This document shows positions 1-8,530 of a stretch of DNA of 64,000 nucleotides, in pieces (position 1 is the first letter of the stretch; each line of letters opens with the position of its first letter). A program made the translations under genes and the position numbers. This stretch comes from an uncultured Roseicyclus sp. (GTDB taxonomy: Bacteria; Pseudomonadota; Alphaproteobacteria; Rhodobacterales; Rhodobacteraceae), in NCBI GenBank assembly GCA_947500415.1, contig CANMRT010000001.1:584982-648981 (forward strand). The letters are read 5' to 3'. Under the pieces are notes generated by a model. The model was not told the origin of the DNA. It saw only the letters and a program-made list of their open reading frames with translations, and did not search any database.

Positions 1-1
1 C

Positions 2-118
2 GAGGTGATCGACCAGAATGGCACGCTCCATTACCTCGGCTACGCCATGATCGAGACGGAAAATGGCTGGCGGATCAATGGGGTGCAGGTTCTGGAAGCA
101 CCAACGTTCGGGGCCTGA
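2..118 (+). CDS. C-terminal end of a DUF4864-like protein (partial)
   Basis: Only the last 38 codons are present; the gene begins before the window. The visible tail reads as a small alpha+beta domain ending in the pattern YAMIETENGWRINGVQ followed by a short Ala/Pro/Gly tail. That resembles the C-terminus of DUF4864 proteins, which are short, usually secreted proteins of unknown function common in Rhodobacteraceae. The reading frame ends with TGA at 116-118. Family assignment rests on this short stretch only, so it is tentative. Confidence 0.5.
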   Translation, partial: EVIDQNGTLHYLGYAMIETENGWRINGVQVLEAPTFGA

Positions 119-417
119 GGTCGACCGGAGACGCTCGCGCAAAGCGCCTCGCCCCTCCCGCCGTCCCGCAAGAGTGCCGTGTTAGTCGCTCGACTTTTTC
201 CGGTCGTGTTAACTGCCGCTTAACCCTTTGGGCGTAACCATGGCGAGGCAATCCAAGGCAAATGGCTGTCCCAGTCAGCCGGTCTTGGGCCGTTTACAGA
301 CATTGCAAACAACCGAGGTGACCGTTCATGGGCGCCTCGGTTCCCCCTGTTCGGTCGATGGATGACACGCAGGCGGCTCGCACAAAGGCCAGCCCCGCGC
401 GAACGAAGGGGTATGAC
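119..417. other. Intergenic region upstream of the GH28-like gene
   Basis: About 300 bases with no convincing gene. It presumably holds the promoter of the large downstream gene, but I cannot point to specific -35/-10 hexamers or to a hairpin with a T-tract. Confidence 0.4.
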
Positions 418-2709
418 ATGAACCAGGTGATCACAGACGGCCTAATCCTGATGCCACCGCCATTTTCTGACGGGCTTGGCGTCTGGTCGCGTCAGGACGG
501 CACGCCTGGCAGCGACACTTGGGCCACCGCACCCAATGCAGCCCTCGTCGCCGCCGACGCCGATTTCGGCGATTGCCTTGAGATCCTCAAGGCCGAAGCC
601 ACAACACGCATCCGCTACATGTCGGAAACGCCCATCATCCCCGGCACTTACCTGCGCGTCTCGGCGCGGGTGAAGGTGCTGTCAGGCAATTTGCCGGATG
701 TACGCATCGGCGCGTGGCCGGGCAATTCTTCCAACAGCTACGTCTCGGGACTTGATGAATTCGGCCCGTCCGTCGACATCACGGCCTATGGCAATATCGT
801 TGAAGTGACCGCCATTCTCGGCACTGGCCAGCGTGGCGGCGTGGATATGGCTTGGGGCGCGACCCCAACTTATGCCCATGTCGGCCTCGACCTGACCGGC
901 CCCAATGGCGGGCAGGTGCGCATTGAGAGCATCACCGTTGAAGACGTGACCTCCGTTTTCCATCGCAAACTGATGGATTGGGTCGACATCCGCGACTACG
1001 GCGCTGTGGGCGATGGCGTCACCGATGACCGCGCCGCAATTGCCGCAGCCGACGCCGCGGCCAATGGGCGCGAAGTGCTGGTGCCCGCGGGCGATTTCTA
1101 CATCGGGTCCAACGTGACCTTCACCAACCCCGCGCGCTTTGAAGGCCGTATTGTGGCCCCGGATTCCGTTCGTGTGGCGCTCGACCAGAACTTCGACCTC
1201 GACGGTTATGCGGAATGCTTCGGCGATGAAGTTCTTGGCCTCAAGAAAGGCCTACAGCAGCTGTTCAATCAGTCCGAATTCGAGGCCTTCGACCTGAACG
1301 CGCGGCGCATCACGCTGGATGAGCCGCTCGATATTCAAGCCATCGTCGGCAACCGCAACACCTACGCCAACCGCCGGGTGATCCGGAACGGGCAGTTTGT
1401 GGCAGCGTCCTCCAGCAATTGGCAGGATGAGGTGACGACCCGCTCCGGCGCTTGGTCCTCGTCGAACGCCTTCGAAATAACCGGCGTTTCAAACGCGGAT
1501 TCCATCCCGGTGGGTTCACTTGTGACGGCGCCTCAAGGCGTTGGGCGTGAGGTCTACGTGAGCTCGGTCAATGCCGCACAAAACAAGATCACGCTGTCCT
1601 CGCCGCTTTGCGCGGCCCCAGCGAACCAGACCTACACGTTCACTAAATTCCAATACATGCTGGACTTCATGGGCTGGCTAAACCTGCAACGGTTCATCAT
1701 CTCGGACGTGGAATTCCTGTGCGGCGGCCAGTGTTCGGCCATCATGTTGCCGCTCGATGGTTTGGTGTTCCAGATTCAGGATTGCTTCTTCACCGGCCCC
1801 AAGGATCGCGCGATCACCTCGGCGGATGAAGGCTGTCAGGGGATGCAGATTGACCGCTGTCAGTTCCTGTCGAACGAGCAGACGATCAATGTGCCGCAGC
1901 GCAAGTCGATCTGCTTCAACATCAACTCCTCCGACTGCAAGATCCGTGACAACCGCGCCAACAAGTTCCTGCATTTCGGGGTGATTTCGGGCTCGGGCAA
2001 CATCATCACCGGCAACCATTTCTTCCAGGGTGACGGTATTGTCGAAGGCGTGCGCTCCCCCGGTCTGGTGATCGCAGATGCGAATGCCAAGATGACGTTC
2101 CACGGCAATTACGTCGACAATTGCTACATCGAATGGACGAATGAAAAGGATCCGACGCCTGATTTCACCGGAGGCCTGTCGTTCCACGGCCTTTCCGTGC
2201 AAGGCAATATCTTCTTTGCCACCAACACGGCGCCTTGGATGCGGTTCATTGCGATCAAGCCCTTTGGCGATGACCATTTCATCAATGGCCTGTCGATCAC
2301 CGGCAACCTGTTCAAGAAGACGAACGGCGCACAGTTGGAGCAGGTCGAAGGCGTCGATGACAGCATCGCGCCGCTGGATTTGAACCGCACGGCGGATCTG
2401 CAATTCGACAGCAACACATTCCACGGCATCGTCAAGCGGACCGAGAACCCCTGCTACATCCGCGCGACCGAGAACACGGCAACCCAGACCTGGGTGGTCG
2501 ATATGTCGGGCTACACGCCCTTCGGCGCGCCGGTGAAATACGGCCTCTCGGTGATGCCCGACGGCCCGGTGCGCAACGGATCGAACGTCGCCCAGTTTGA
2601 GGCCCCATGGACCCAAGGGTTCCAGGGCACCGGAGGCACCAGCCTTCGGATCGGATGGTCGCAAGCCTTGCGCGGGTCGGTCATGGTGACGGCGCGCTGC
2701 GATAACTGA
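418..2709 (+). CDS. GH28/pectate-lyase-3-like right-handed beta-helix protein
   Basis: A 763-residue protein. The ATG at 418 is preferred over the ATG at 328 in the same frame because GAAGGGGT lies about 6 bases upstream and the resulting MNQVITDGL N-terminus is typical of this group of Rhodobacteraceae proteins. An N-terminal jelly-roll-like region (about 1-180) is followed at about residues 190-240 by the DIRDYGAVGDGVTDD signature of pectate lyase 3 / GH28-related domains. A long beta-helix with repeated N-x-F and GN-x-F turns comes next. I see no classical signal peptide. The beta-helix fold suggests binding or cleaving of a polysaccharide, possibly the cell's own exopolysaccharide, since export and glycosyltransferase genes lie 7-10 kb downstream. 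Substrate and catalysis are unknown. It is followed at once by a strong terminator. Confidence 0.85.
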   Translation: MNQVITDGLILMPPPFSDGLGVWSRQDGTPGSDTWATAPNAALVAADADFGDCLEILKAEATTRIRYMSETPIIPGTYLRVSARVKVLSGNLPDVRIGAWPGNSSNSYVSGLDEFGPSVDITAYGNIVEVTAILGTGQRGGVDMAWGATPTYAHVGLDLTGPNGGQVRIESITVEDVTSVFHRKLMDWVDIRDYGAVGDGVTDDRAAIAAADAAANGREVLVPAGDFYIGSNVTFTNPARFEGRIVAPDSVRVALDQNFDLDGYAECFGDEVLGLKKGLQQLFNQSEFEAFDLNARRITLDEPLDIQAIVGNRNTYANRRVIRNGQFVAASSSNWQDEVTTRSGAWSSSNAFEITGVSNADSIPVGSLVTAPQGVGREVYVSSVNAAQNKITLSSPLCAAPANQTYTFTKFQYMLDFMGWLNLQRFIISDVEFLCGGQCSAIMLPLDGLVFQIQDCFFTGPKDRAITSADEGCQGMQIDRCQFLSNEQTINVPQRKSICFNINSSDCKIRDNRANKFLHFGVISGSGNIITGNHFFQGDGIVEGVRSPGLVIADANAKMTFHGNYVDNCYIEWTNEKDPTPDFTGGLSFHGLSVQGNIFFATNTAPWMRFIAIKPFGDDHFINGLSITGNLFKKTNGAQLEQVEGVDDSIAPLDLNRTADLQFDSNTFHGIVKRTENPCYIRATENTATQTWVVDMSGYTPFGAPVKYGLSVMPDGPVRNGSNVAQFEAPWTQGFQGTGGTSLRIGWSQALRGSVMVTARCDN

Positions 2710-2737
2710 CAACCGCCCACCTGACACCTGCGTATTG

Positions 2738-2771
2738 CCCCCGGACCACGTGCCACTGGTCCGGGGGTTTT
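2738..2771 (+). terminator. Rho-independent terminator after the GH28-like gene
   Basis: A perfect 11-bp inverted repeat, CCCCCGGACCA (2738-2748) and TGGTCCGGGGG (2757-2767), encloses an 8-base loop. It is followed directly by TTTT. It lies 29 bases past the stop codon of the beta-helix gene and before the start of the DUF427 gene. Confidence 0.92.
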
Positions 2772-2802
2772 CCTTGCGACTGCGACGGGGTAGGGACCGC
2801 CC

Positions 2803-3273
2803 ATGCTGCCTGTTGAAGACGTCCAATCCTATCCGCGCCCACCTGCGTTAGAGCCGGTCGCCCAACGCCTGCGCGCGGTCTTCGCAATGCTGCCCGTGGC
2901 CGATAGTGAGGCGGGCTTTCGGGTGTTGGAAACGCACCACGCACCGACCTACTACATCCCGCCGTCTGATATCGTTATGTCGGCTCTTGTTCCCACCAAC
3001 CACGAGACATTTTGCGAGTGGAAGGGCAGGGCGGTCTATTTCGATCTGGTCGTGAACGGCAGGCGCTCGGTCAATGCGGCCTGGTCCTATCCGGCACCGA
3101 CCGCGCGTTTTGAGCAGATCCGCGATCACATCGCCTTCTATGCAACGTCTGTGGACGAAGCCTACGTCGGGACGATCAAGGTGTTGCCGCAGCCGGGCGA
3201 TTTCTACGGGGGATGGGTGACGCCGAACCTGACGGGTCGCATCAAGGGTGCGGTTGGCACGATTCACTGGTGA
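2803..3273 (+). CDS. DUF427 domain protein
   Basis: A 156-residue protein. The central segment (about residues 40-130) has the DUF427 features: PPSDI..ALV, a CEWKGRAVYFDL motif, an AWSYP motif, and the RDHIAFY helix before the C-terminal GDFYGGWVTP loop. DUF427 proteins are small all-beta folds of unknown function. The start ATG at 2803 has GGTAGGGA about 8 bases upstream. It lies between a terminator and a convergent gene, so it is probably transcribed alone. Confidence 0.88.
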   Translation: MLPVEDVQSYPRPPALEPVAQRLRAVFAMLPVADSEAGFRVLETHHAPTYYIPPSDIVMSALVPTNHETFCEWKGRAVYFDLVVNGRRSVNAAWSYPAPTARFEQIRDHIAFYATSVDEAYVGTIKVLPQPGDFYGGWVTPNLTGRIKGAVGTIHW

Positions 3274-3279
3274 CGCCGC

Positions 3280-3801
3280 TTAGACTGCGACAGCGTCTTG
3301 GTAGAGGTCGGAATTGATATAGCGCGTCAGCTCCACCCAGCTTTCAGGATCGAGAAGGCTTAGAATCTCGCCCGATACCGAATAGCCGTAACGCGTGCTG
3401 TCGCCGCCGAGGAAGTGGAACTCCAGATGCGCGCCGTCGGTCGATACGGTCGCGCGCTTTTCGCAATGCCACAGGCAGCGCCCGCCGTCGCGCAGCGCCC
3501 AGATGCCGGAAATCAGCATCTCGTCCCCGGTCAGGATCGTTACGGCCTGATCGTCGGTAAAGTCCCAGGCATCGCCGGTCTCATCCTCCAGCCATGTGCC
3601 GATCAGACCCACGCCGTGATCGCTGGCCCGAGTGAATTGCCGCGCGCCCCAGATCATCGTGCGACCACCACCTTCAAAGCGCAGCTCTTCCTCCGGCTCC
3701 CCAATCAGGTAATCGCCGGTTTCCGTAATCTGGTAGGTCTGCGGTTGGCCAGGAAGCAGCCAGATGCCGACAAGGCTTGGGTCAATGGGTGCGTCACTCA
3801 T
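3280..3801 (-). CDS. Hypothetical protein, beta-rich
   Basis: A 173-residue protein that I do not recognise. It begins MSDAPIDPSLVGIWLLPGQ. The rest alternates short hydrophobic and aromatic segments (LIGTWLEDE, LISGIWALRDGG), suggesting a beta-barrel or lipocalin-like fold. It has no signal peptide and no membrane segment. The start is placed at the internal ATG (3801), because the longer reading frame would run into the FMN-protein gene upstream. It ends 6 bases from the convergent DUF427 gene. Confidence 0.65.
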   Translation of the reverse strand: MSDAPIDPSLVGIWLLPGQPQTYQITETGDYLIGEPEEELRFEGGGRTMIWGARQFTRASDHGVGLIGTWLEDETGDAWDFTDDQAVTILTGDEMLISGIWALRDGGRCLWHCEKRATVSTDGAHLEFHFLGGDSTRYGYSVSGEILSLLDPESWVELTRYINSDLYQDAVAV

Positions 3802-3871
3802 GGGCGAATCATGGCACGGAAAATTCGGTCTGGATATGGGGTTGGTACGGGTCGTGCCGGACGTGAGTCCG

Positions 3872-4351
3872 TCAGGCCACAATATCAGCCGCAGTCAGCC
3901 GAAACGCTTTGCCGAAACCGCCGTTCAGAAGACCGCCTAGTGGGGCAAAACGGGTTAGTCGGAAGTCGCCGAAATCGTAGTAGAGCTGCGCCTTTTGGTA
4001 GTGATGCAGGTAGTGGTCCTTTAGCGCAGCCTTGTCTGCAATCTCTGCCTGGGCCTGAAGCGTCAGGCGCGGATGGGTCAGCGGGTCGCCCTTTGGTCCC
4101 GGTTCACCGATCAGAAGCGAACAGATGGGGTTCGCGTCGAGGGCCTGCGTGTGGGAAGACAACGTTGAGATCAGGCTCAACGGCACACCGTCCGGGCCGG
4201 GCACCAATGCAATGCGCGTGACCGTGGGGGCCTTGGTGTCAGGGTCGATGACGGCGAGGGCCGCGAAACGGGCGTCTGCGATCAACCCATGGGCAAGAGC
4301 GCGGGCGTCGTCATCGGTGGGTCGGATCGGGTCGATCTTCTTGTCAGACAT
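3872..4351 (-). CDS. Pyridoxamine 5'-phosphate oxidase-like FMN-binding protein
   Basis: A 159-residue protein from the ATG at 4351. A split-barrel flavin-binding domain is indicated by LIADARFAALAVID at about residue 20, the V-T-R-I-A strand, the LSLISTLSSHTQAL segment and SLLIGEPGPKGDPLTHPRLTLQ. The last is typical of the HugZ / general-stress FMN-binding subgroup. The C-terminus ends in a FRLTAADI-type strand. These proteins bind FMN, or sometimes haem, and reduce small substrates. No specific substrate can be inferred. The in-frame extension upstream to 4519 overlaps the next gene and is not needed. Confidence 0.82.
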   Translation of the reverse strand: MSDKKIDPIRPTDDDARALAHGLIADARFAALAVIDPDTKAPTVTRIALVPGPDGVPLSLISTLSSHTQALDANPICSLLIGEPGPKGDPLTHPRLTLQAQAEIADKAALKDHYLHHYQKAQLYYDFGDFRLTRFAPLGGLLNGGFGKAFRLTAADIVA

Positions 4352-4391
4352 GTCGGAACGGTAGCAGCGGAAGCCACAAGGCGCGAGCGGT

Positions 4392-5117
4392 TCAGAACGT
4401 GTGCCAGAGCGACAGAAAAAGACCGACGTTAGTGCTGCCTTCCAACGCGCCGCGCGCGCCGAGCCGAATGGTTGTTTCAGGCAGGATGTCGAAGGCAAAG
4501 GATGGCGAAACGGTGACAATCATGTCCGACCCCGGCCATTCCTCGGCCTTCAGCGAAACGATTGCTGTGGCTCGGTCAGACAGGGAAAAGCCTAAAGTGC
4601 CCTCGGCCTGCCAGATCGTATCTTCAAGCTCCAGGTCGTAGATCACCGCCGCGTCCAGTGCGACCCAGCCACCCTGATGCCGGATCGGGATCGGCCATGC
4701 GCCGCTGCTTTCGCCAAAGCCGCGCCCGACAGACGCACCAAATCGCACGAGCCCATGCACCGGCCCATCGCCGATGCGCCGCGCGCCCAGGCCCGCATCG
4801 ACCGCCCATTGCCAGGTCGCATCCGGCGGGGTCAGCGTGTAACGCAGGAAGGCCACGCCCATCTGGCTGACCTCTCCCCCGCCGATGTCCGCTCCAATCG
4901 TGAAACTGCGCCCCAACCCGTATTCGGCGTAAAGGCTCGTGAAGGTCTCAGGCTCCCACAGGCCTTCCATCAGATGCGCTGGTTCTTCCTCGGCCGAGAT
5001 CTGGAACGACACGAACAGATCGCCCTGCTCCCGCGCCCACGGGCCCGCATTCGCGGGCGCGCCCCAAAGGGTGGCCGCGGCGCAAAGACCCCAAACCGTG
5101 ACGGTTGCGCAACGCAT
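4392..5117 (-). CDS. Secreted beta-barrel-like outer-membrane protein, uncharacterised
   Basis: A 241-residue protein with a signal peptide (residues 1-24, cleavage after APANA). The mature part consists of alternating strands separated by turns (FTIGADIGGGEVSQ, WVALDAAVIYDL, NVGLFLSLWHTF) and ends in Phe. A C-terminal Phe is the usual recognition signal for outer-membrane barrel assembly. It probably resides in the outer membrane of this Gram-negative cell. I know no function for it. Confidence 0.72.
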   Translation of the reverse strand: MRCATVTVWGLCAAATLWGAPANAGPWAREQGDLFVSFQISAEEEPAHLMEGLWEPETFTSLYAEYGLGRSFTIGADIGGGEVSQMGVAFLRYTLTPPDATWQWAVDAGLGARRIGDGPVHGLVRFGASVGRGFGESSGAWPIPIRHQGGWVALDAAVIYDLELEDTIWQAEGTLGFSLSDRATAIVSLKAEEWPGSDMIVTVSPSFAFDILPETTIRLGARGALEGSTNVGLFLSLWHTF

Positions 5118-5331
5118 GGCGAAGATTAGGCCTGCTCTTGGTTAACAAACCCCTAACGCGCCTTGCCCGGTCCGCAGGCGGCCCGGCATGTTGTGATCAC
5201 GCCACAAGAGATTCTGGGGGGAATCGCCGGTATGGCTCTGTTGTTGCCAAATTCCCGTTCTTTCGACTGCTTCGCGGCAGCCACCCCCACTTGTGCTTTG
5301 TTTAGTGTATGTTCGTTTTTTTGGGTGATGA

Positions 5332-6168
5332 GTGAGTGAATTAACCGGGTGGATCCGCGCAGCCATGGCTGATGCGGGCACAATCCAGATGCAACCGAGG
5401 GACTACGGTGTGCCGATGCGACCCCTGACCGGGCCGCTGACCGACCGTATTCTTACGGCCTATCGCGGCGGGCGGGATCCTGATGTGCAAGAGGCTTTGG
5501 CCCGACGGCATGAGTCCTACATCGATTGCCTCCGTCTGGCTGGCGTCCGTGTCCCCGACACCCACATGCGCCTGATCGAAGAGGCTGGCATCCAGCACCC
5601 GGTGATTGTTCAGACCGCCGTGCCGCAAGAGACGATGCTGCCACGACTGGTCAAACAGGCCGGAACCCAAGCGGCCATTGGCCTGCTGGACCGTGTTGCA
5701 ACGGATGTGGCGGAGTTCTGGCGTCGCGTGGCACAACGGCCAGAGCGGATCGGTTTTCACACGCCGCTCGACCGGTTCGCGATGGACGAAGATGGCCCTC
5801 TATTTCTCGAAACCTTTCCACCCCTGATCTCCTACAACCGGGATGAGATGGGGCAGTTGATCCAGCGTTTCGCCGACTCCGGCTTGATCCGGGGGCTCGG
5901 CAAGGTGCTGCCCGGACGCATCCGCGATATTCAGGACCGCTGGTATACCCCGGCAGGCTCCATCACGACGCTGATCGACGGCGCCCTGCGCCTGCGCCCG
6001 CAGGACAGCGAAGCGCTCCTTGAATGGGCAAATGGCTTTGCCAGCGCCCGGTTGGAAGCGCCTTGGCGGGACAATGTGCGCACGCATCTGGCACGTGCGG
6101 CCCGGCGCGACGCAGAAGGCGCACGCCGTTGGCCCCTGCTGGGAGGGCGCGACCGCCCCCATGCCTGA
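5332..6168 (+). CDS. Conserved hypothetical protein (possible kinase-like fold)
   Basis: A 278-residue protein from a GTG start; a weak GGGTGA precedes it, and later ATG codons are possible. The central segment RFAMDEDGPLFLETFPPLIS, preceded by RIGFHTPLD, recalls the catalytic-loop/DxG arrangement of aminoglycoside-phosphotransferase-like kinases and DUF6206 proteins. I cannot see a complete set of kinase motifs. Its stop codon overlaps the start of trmL by 8 bases, so the two are probably co-transcribed. Confidence 0.6.
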   Translation: MSELTGWIRAAMADAGTIQMQPRDYGVPMRPLTGPLTDRILTAYRGGRDPDVQEALARRHESYIDCLRLAGVRVPDTHMRLIEEAGIQHPVIVQTAVPQETMLPRLVKQAGTQAAIGLLDRVATDVAEFWRRVAQRPERIGFHTPLDRFAMDEDGPLFLETFPPLISYNRDEMGQLIQRFADSGLIRGLGKVLPGRIRDIQDRWYTPAGSITTLIDGALRLRPQDSEALLEWANGFASARLEAPWRDNVRTHLARAARRDAEGARRWPLLGGRDRPHA

Positions 6169-6649
6169 GCCAACCCCCGCACTCCCGGACATGAAAATTG
6201 TCCTGGTGCACCCTGAAATCCCTGGCAACACCGGCACCATCGGACGCACCTGTGTGGCGTTGGATTTGGAGCTGATCCTGATCCACCCGCTTGGTTTTGA
6301 CCTGTCCGAAAAATCCGTGCGCCGGGCGGGGTTGGACTATTGGAAACATGTCCGCCTGACCGAATACGACAGCTGGGACGCCTTCATGGCCAACCGCGCG
6401 CCAACGGAAGACCGGCTTTTCTTGTTCGAGAATGGCGGTGAAGGTGGCTCGGTCTACGAGCCCGATTTTCCGTCCGATGCCTATTTGGTTTTTGGGAAGG
6501 AGACCAAAGGCCTGCCGGCGGAGGTTCTGGAGGGTCGCGCCAAGCAAACCTTTCATCTGCCCATGCGCTCGCCCCATATCAGGTCGCTCAACCTCGCCAA
6601 TGCGGCGACGGCTGTGATCTATCAAGCGATGCGCGGGTACTTGAGTTGA
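6161..6649 (+). CDS. trmL: tRNA (cytidine/uridine-2'-O)-methyltransferase TrmL
   Basis: A 162-residue SPOUT-family methyltransferase. TrmL methylates the 2'-OH of the wobble nucleotide of certain tRNA-Leu isoacceptors using S-adenosylmethionine. Visible signatures are VHPEIPGNTGTIGRTC at the N-terminus, the LVFGKETKGLP motif of the trefoil-knot cofactor site, and the C-terminal RSLNLANAATAVIYQ. The length is normal for the family. The ATG at 6161 overlaps the upstream gene by 8 bases; the ATG at 6191 is an alternative and begins directly with MKIVLVHPE. Confidence 0.93.
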   Translation: MPEPTPALPDMKIVLVHPEIPGNTGTIGRTCVALDLELILIHPLGFDLSEKSVRRAGLDYWKHVRLTEYDSWDAFMANRAPTEDRLFLFENGGEGGSVYEPDFPSDAYLVFGKETKGLPAEVLEGRAKQTFHLPMRSPHIRSLNLANAATAVIYQAMRGYLS

Positions 6650-6706
6650 CTGGGCAAATGGGCCGCCTGTGCTAGGTTCCGCACAAGACAATCGGAGGGC
6701 GCTGGA

Positions 6707-7018
6707 GTGAGCGAAACGGACAATCAAGTAACAACGGGCACCGGCCCGGACCTTGCCGCTGAAGTGCAGGGATTGAAGCAAGAACTGACCTTCCTGCGCG
6801 AAAGTCGCATGTTCGTCATCCACCAATCCATCCCGCGCATTTTACTGTTCCGTTTCGCCGTGGGCATGGCCGTAGGCCTTGGCACGGTAGTCGGCGCGAC
6901 ATTGCTGTTGTCGCTGCTGGTCTGGGCCCTAAGCCAGATCGAGTTCATTCCAATCATCGGCGATTGGTCTGTGCAGATTGCACAACGGATTGAGGCGGCC
7001 ATCGGCGACGGAAATTGA
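6707..7018 (+). CDS. DUF5665 membrane protein
   Basis: A 103-residue protein starting at GTG, with GGAGGGCGCTGGA just upstream. A short hydrophilic N-terminus with a coiled-coil-like stretch (about residues 15-35) precedes a conserved IHQSIPRILLFRFAVGM segment and one hydrophobic membrane helix (about 50-75). It ends in a short amphipathic tail. This matches DUF5665, a small family with no known function. It lies 58 bases after trmL in the same direction. Confidence 0.8.
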   Translation: MSETDNQVTTGTGPDLAAEVQGLKQELTFLRESRMFVIHQSIPRILLFRFAVGMAVGLGTVVGATLLLSLLVWALSQIEFIPIIGDWSVQIAQRIEAAIGDGN

Positions 7019-7093
7019 CGGCGCGCCATTGTGCGCGTGGCGATCAAACCTACATCTCCTGCAGAGCCAACCCCTTGGATGCAGGAGATGCTG

Positions 7094-7330
7094 ATGCAAT
7101 GCCCCGTCGATGGAACACAACTGGTGATGTCCGACCGCCAAGGGGTTGAGATCGACTATTGCCCGACATGCCGCGGTGTGTGGCTGGACCGGGGTGAGTT
7201 GGACAAGATCATCGAACGATCAGTTCCCGCCGCTGCACCACAGGCTCAGCCGCAGCCAATGGGCGAGGATTACGGGCGTGGCAAAAAGAAACGGCGCGGA
7301 TCGTTTCTGGACGACATTTTCGATTTCTGA
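7094..7330 (+). CDS. zf-TFIIB zinc-ribbon protein
   Basis: A 78-residue protein. The start at 7094 is chosen because AGGAG (7083-7087) sits 6 bases upstream and the protein then begins MQCPVDG. It has the C-P-x-D-G ... Y-C-P-x-C-x-G-x-W-L-D-R-x-E-L-D signature of the bacterial zf-TFIIB family. A Gln/Pro linker and a basic segment (GRGKKKRRGS) ending in FLDDIFDF follow. It probably binds zinc and a nucleic acid or protein partner; the role is unknown. Its last 61 bases overlap the convergent glycosyltransferase gene. Confidence 0.88.
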   Translation: MQCPVDGTQLVMSDRQGVEIDYCPTCRGVWLDRGELDKIIERSVPAAAPQAQPQPMGEDYGRGKKKRRGSFLDDIFDF

Positions 7331-8424
7331 GCCGCGGGCTCGGCACATACCCGATCAAACAGATCGAAATACTGCCCGCCGATGTGGTCCCATTTGTAGT
7401 GGTGCTGCGCAAGCCGTTGCAGCGCTTGACCGTTGGCGTTGGGCACACCGGCAAGGAGCAACCGAGACAGGTCGCGCGCGTCGGTGAAATAGGTAGCCGA
7501 GCCGAACGTGGTCAGTCGGTTGAAGGCGCAGTCAAAGGCGAGCGTCGCGCATCCGACATGCATCATCTCCACCAGCGATGGGTTCGTGCCGCCAGCGGAA
7601 TGGCCGTGCAAGTAAAGCGATGCATGTCGCCGTAGGGTTTGGAGCAAGGCGGTGTCGTAGATGGGATCCAACAGGGTCAGGTGCGGGTGCTGCCGGTAGC
7701 GTTCGCGCAAGGTGCGGCCATACCGGCTCGCCTCCCAATTGCCGACAAAGACCAATGGCTTGCGGGCGGATAGGCAGGCCTGGAGGATCATCTCGACGTT
7801 GTTTTCAGGCTCGACCCGGCAGATAGCGAGGGCGAATTCCTTGGGCAGTATGTTTGGCAGGGGCGCATCGGCGACGTGCAATGCTTGGTCGCCGCCGTAG
7901 GTAATAACCTCCGCCCGCCGCCCGTAGCGCGCCCAAAGATCATCCGCGATGGCAGGGCTGTCTGCAATCACCGCATCGGCATGACGCACGGCCAATCTTT
8001 CGCACATTTTCAGGAACCGTCGCGCCGCTGGCGACCACTTCGCGCGCCGCCATTCCTGCCCGTCCACATGGGCCACAATCCGCATCTTGGCACCCGCAAG
8101 CATTGGCAAGGCCAGCGCCCCCGACACACCCAACAGCAGCGCTAGATCTGCGCCGTTCGTGCGCGCCTGAGCGAGGCTCAGCATGTCATAAGGCACGCTT
8201 TCCGCTCCGTTCGCACGCAGGGGCAGATATTTAAGATCAGCGTTTGCGAACCGAGGCGGATGGGCCGCAAATGCCGGGGCGCTGCAGGTGATTGTCAACC
8301 GTTCGGCCCTTTGCGCCTTGGCGTGATACCGTGCCAACTGCTCGGCCAAAGTCTCGAATCCACCGTAACAGGCGGGCACGCCAACCGTGCCCAAGATCGC
8401 GATATGTTTGCCAGCCTGCGCCAC
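7270..8424 (-). CDS. DUF1972-type glycosyltransferase family 1/4
   Basis: A 384-residue GT-B glycosyltransferase. The N-terminal Rossmann domain begins IAILGTVGVPACYGGFETLAEQL, the hallmark of the DUF1972 domain of rhamnosyltransferase-like enzymes. The C-terminal donor-binding half contains the CRVEPENN segment and the HGHSAGGTNPSLVEMM motif with the conserved Glu that contacts the nucleotide sugar. It probably adds a sugar to a lipid-linked repeat unit of a surface polysaccharide. It is divergent from the initiating sugar transferase next door and overlaps the zf-TFIIB gene tail-to-tail. Confidence 0.88.
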   Translation of the reverse strand: MAQAGKHIAILGTVGVPACYGGFETLAEQLARYHAKAQRAERLTITCSAPAFAAHPPRFANADLKYLPLRANGAESVPYDMLSLAQARTNGADLALLLGVSGALALPMLAGAKMRIVAHVDGQEWRRAKWSPAARRFLKMCERLAVRHADAVIADSPAIADDLWARYGRRAEVITYGGDQALHVADAPLPNILPKEFALAICRVEPENNVEMILQACLSARKPLVFVGNWEASRYGRTLRERYRQHPHLTLLDPIYDTALLQTLRRHASLYLHGHSAGGTNPSLVEMMHVGCATLAFDCAFNRLTTFGSATYFTDARDLSRLLLAGVPNANGQALQRLAQHHYKWDHIGGQYFDLFDRVCAEPAAQKSKMSSRNDPRRFFLPRP

Positions 8425-8530
8425 GCGAGGGTCCTTCCATCGAATGTGGCAGAGTTAAGCTGATCTTTATGAAGAAGGTGTTGAATGCCCCTGATCCGGC
8501 TTTGCCGGTGCCATATTTCAGGGGGCAGCC

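Noticed and set aside
1678-2826. 382-codon open frame opposite the beta-helix gene
   Set aside because: Antisense to conserved coding sequence and runs through the terminator; no RBS or domain.
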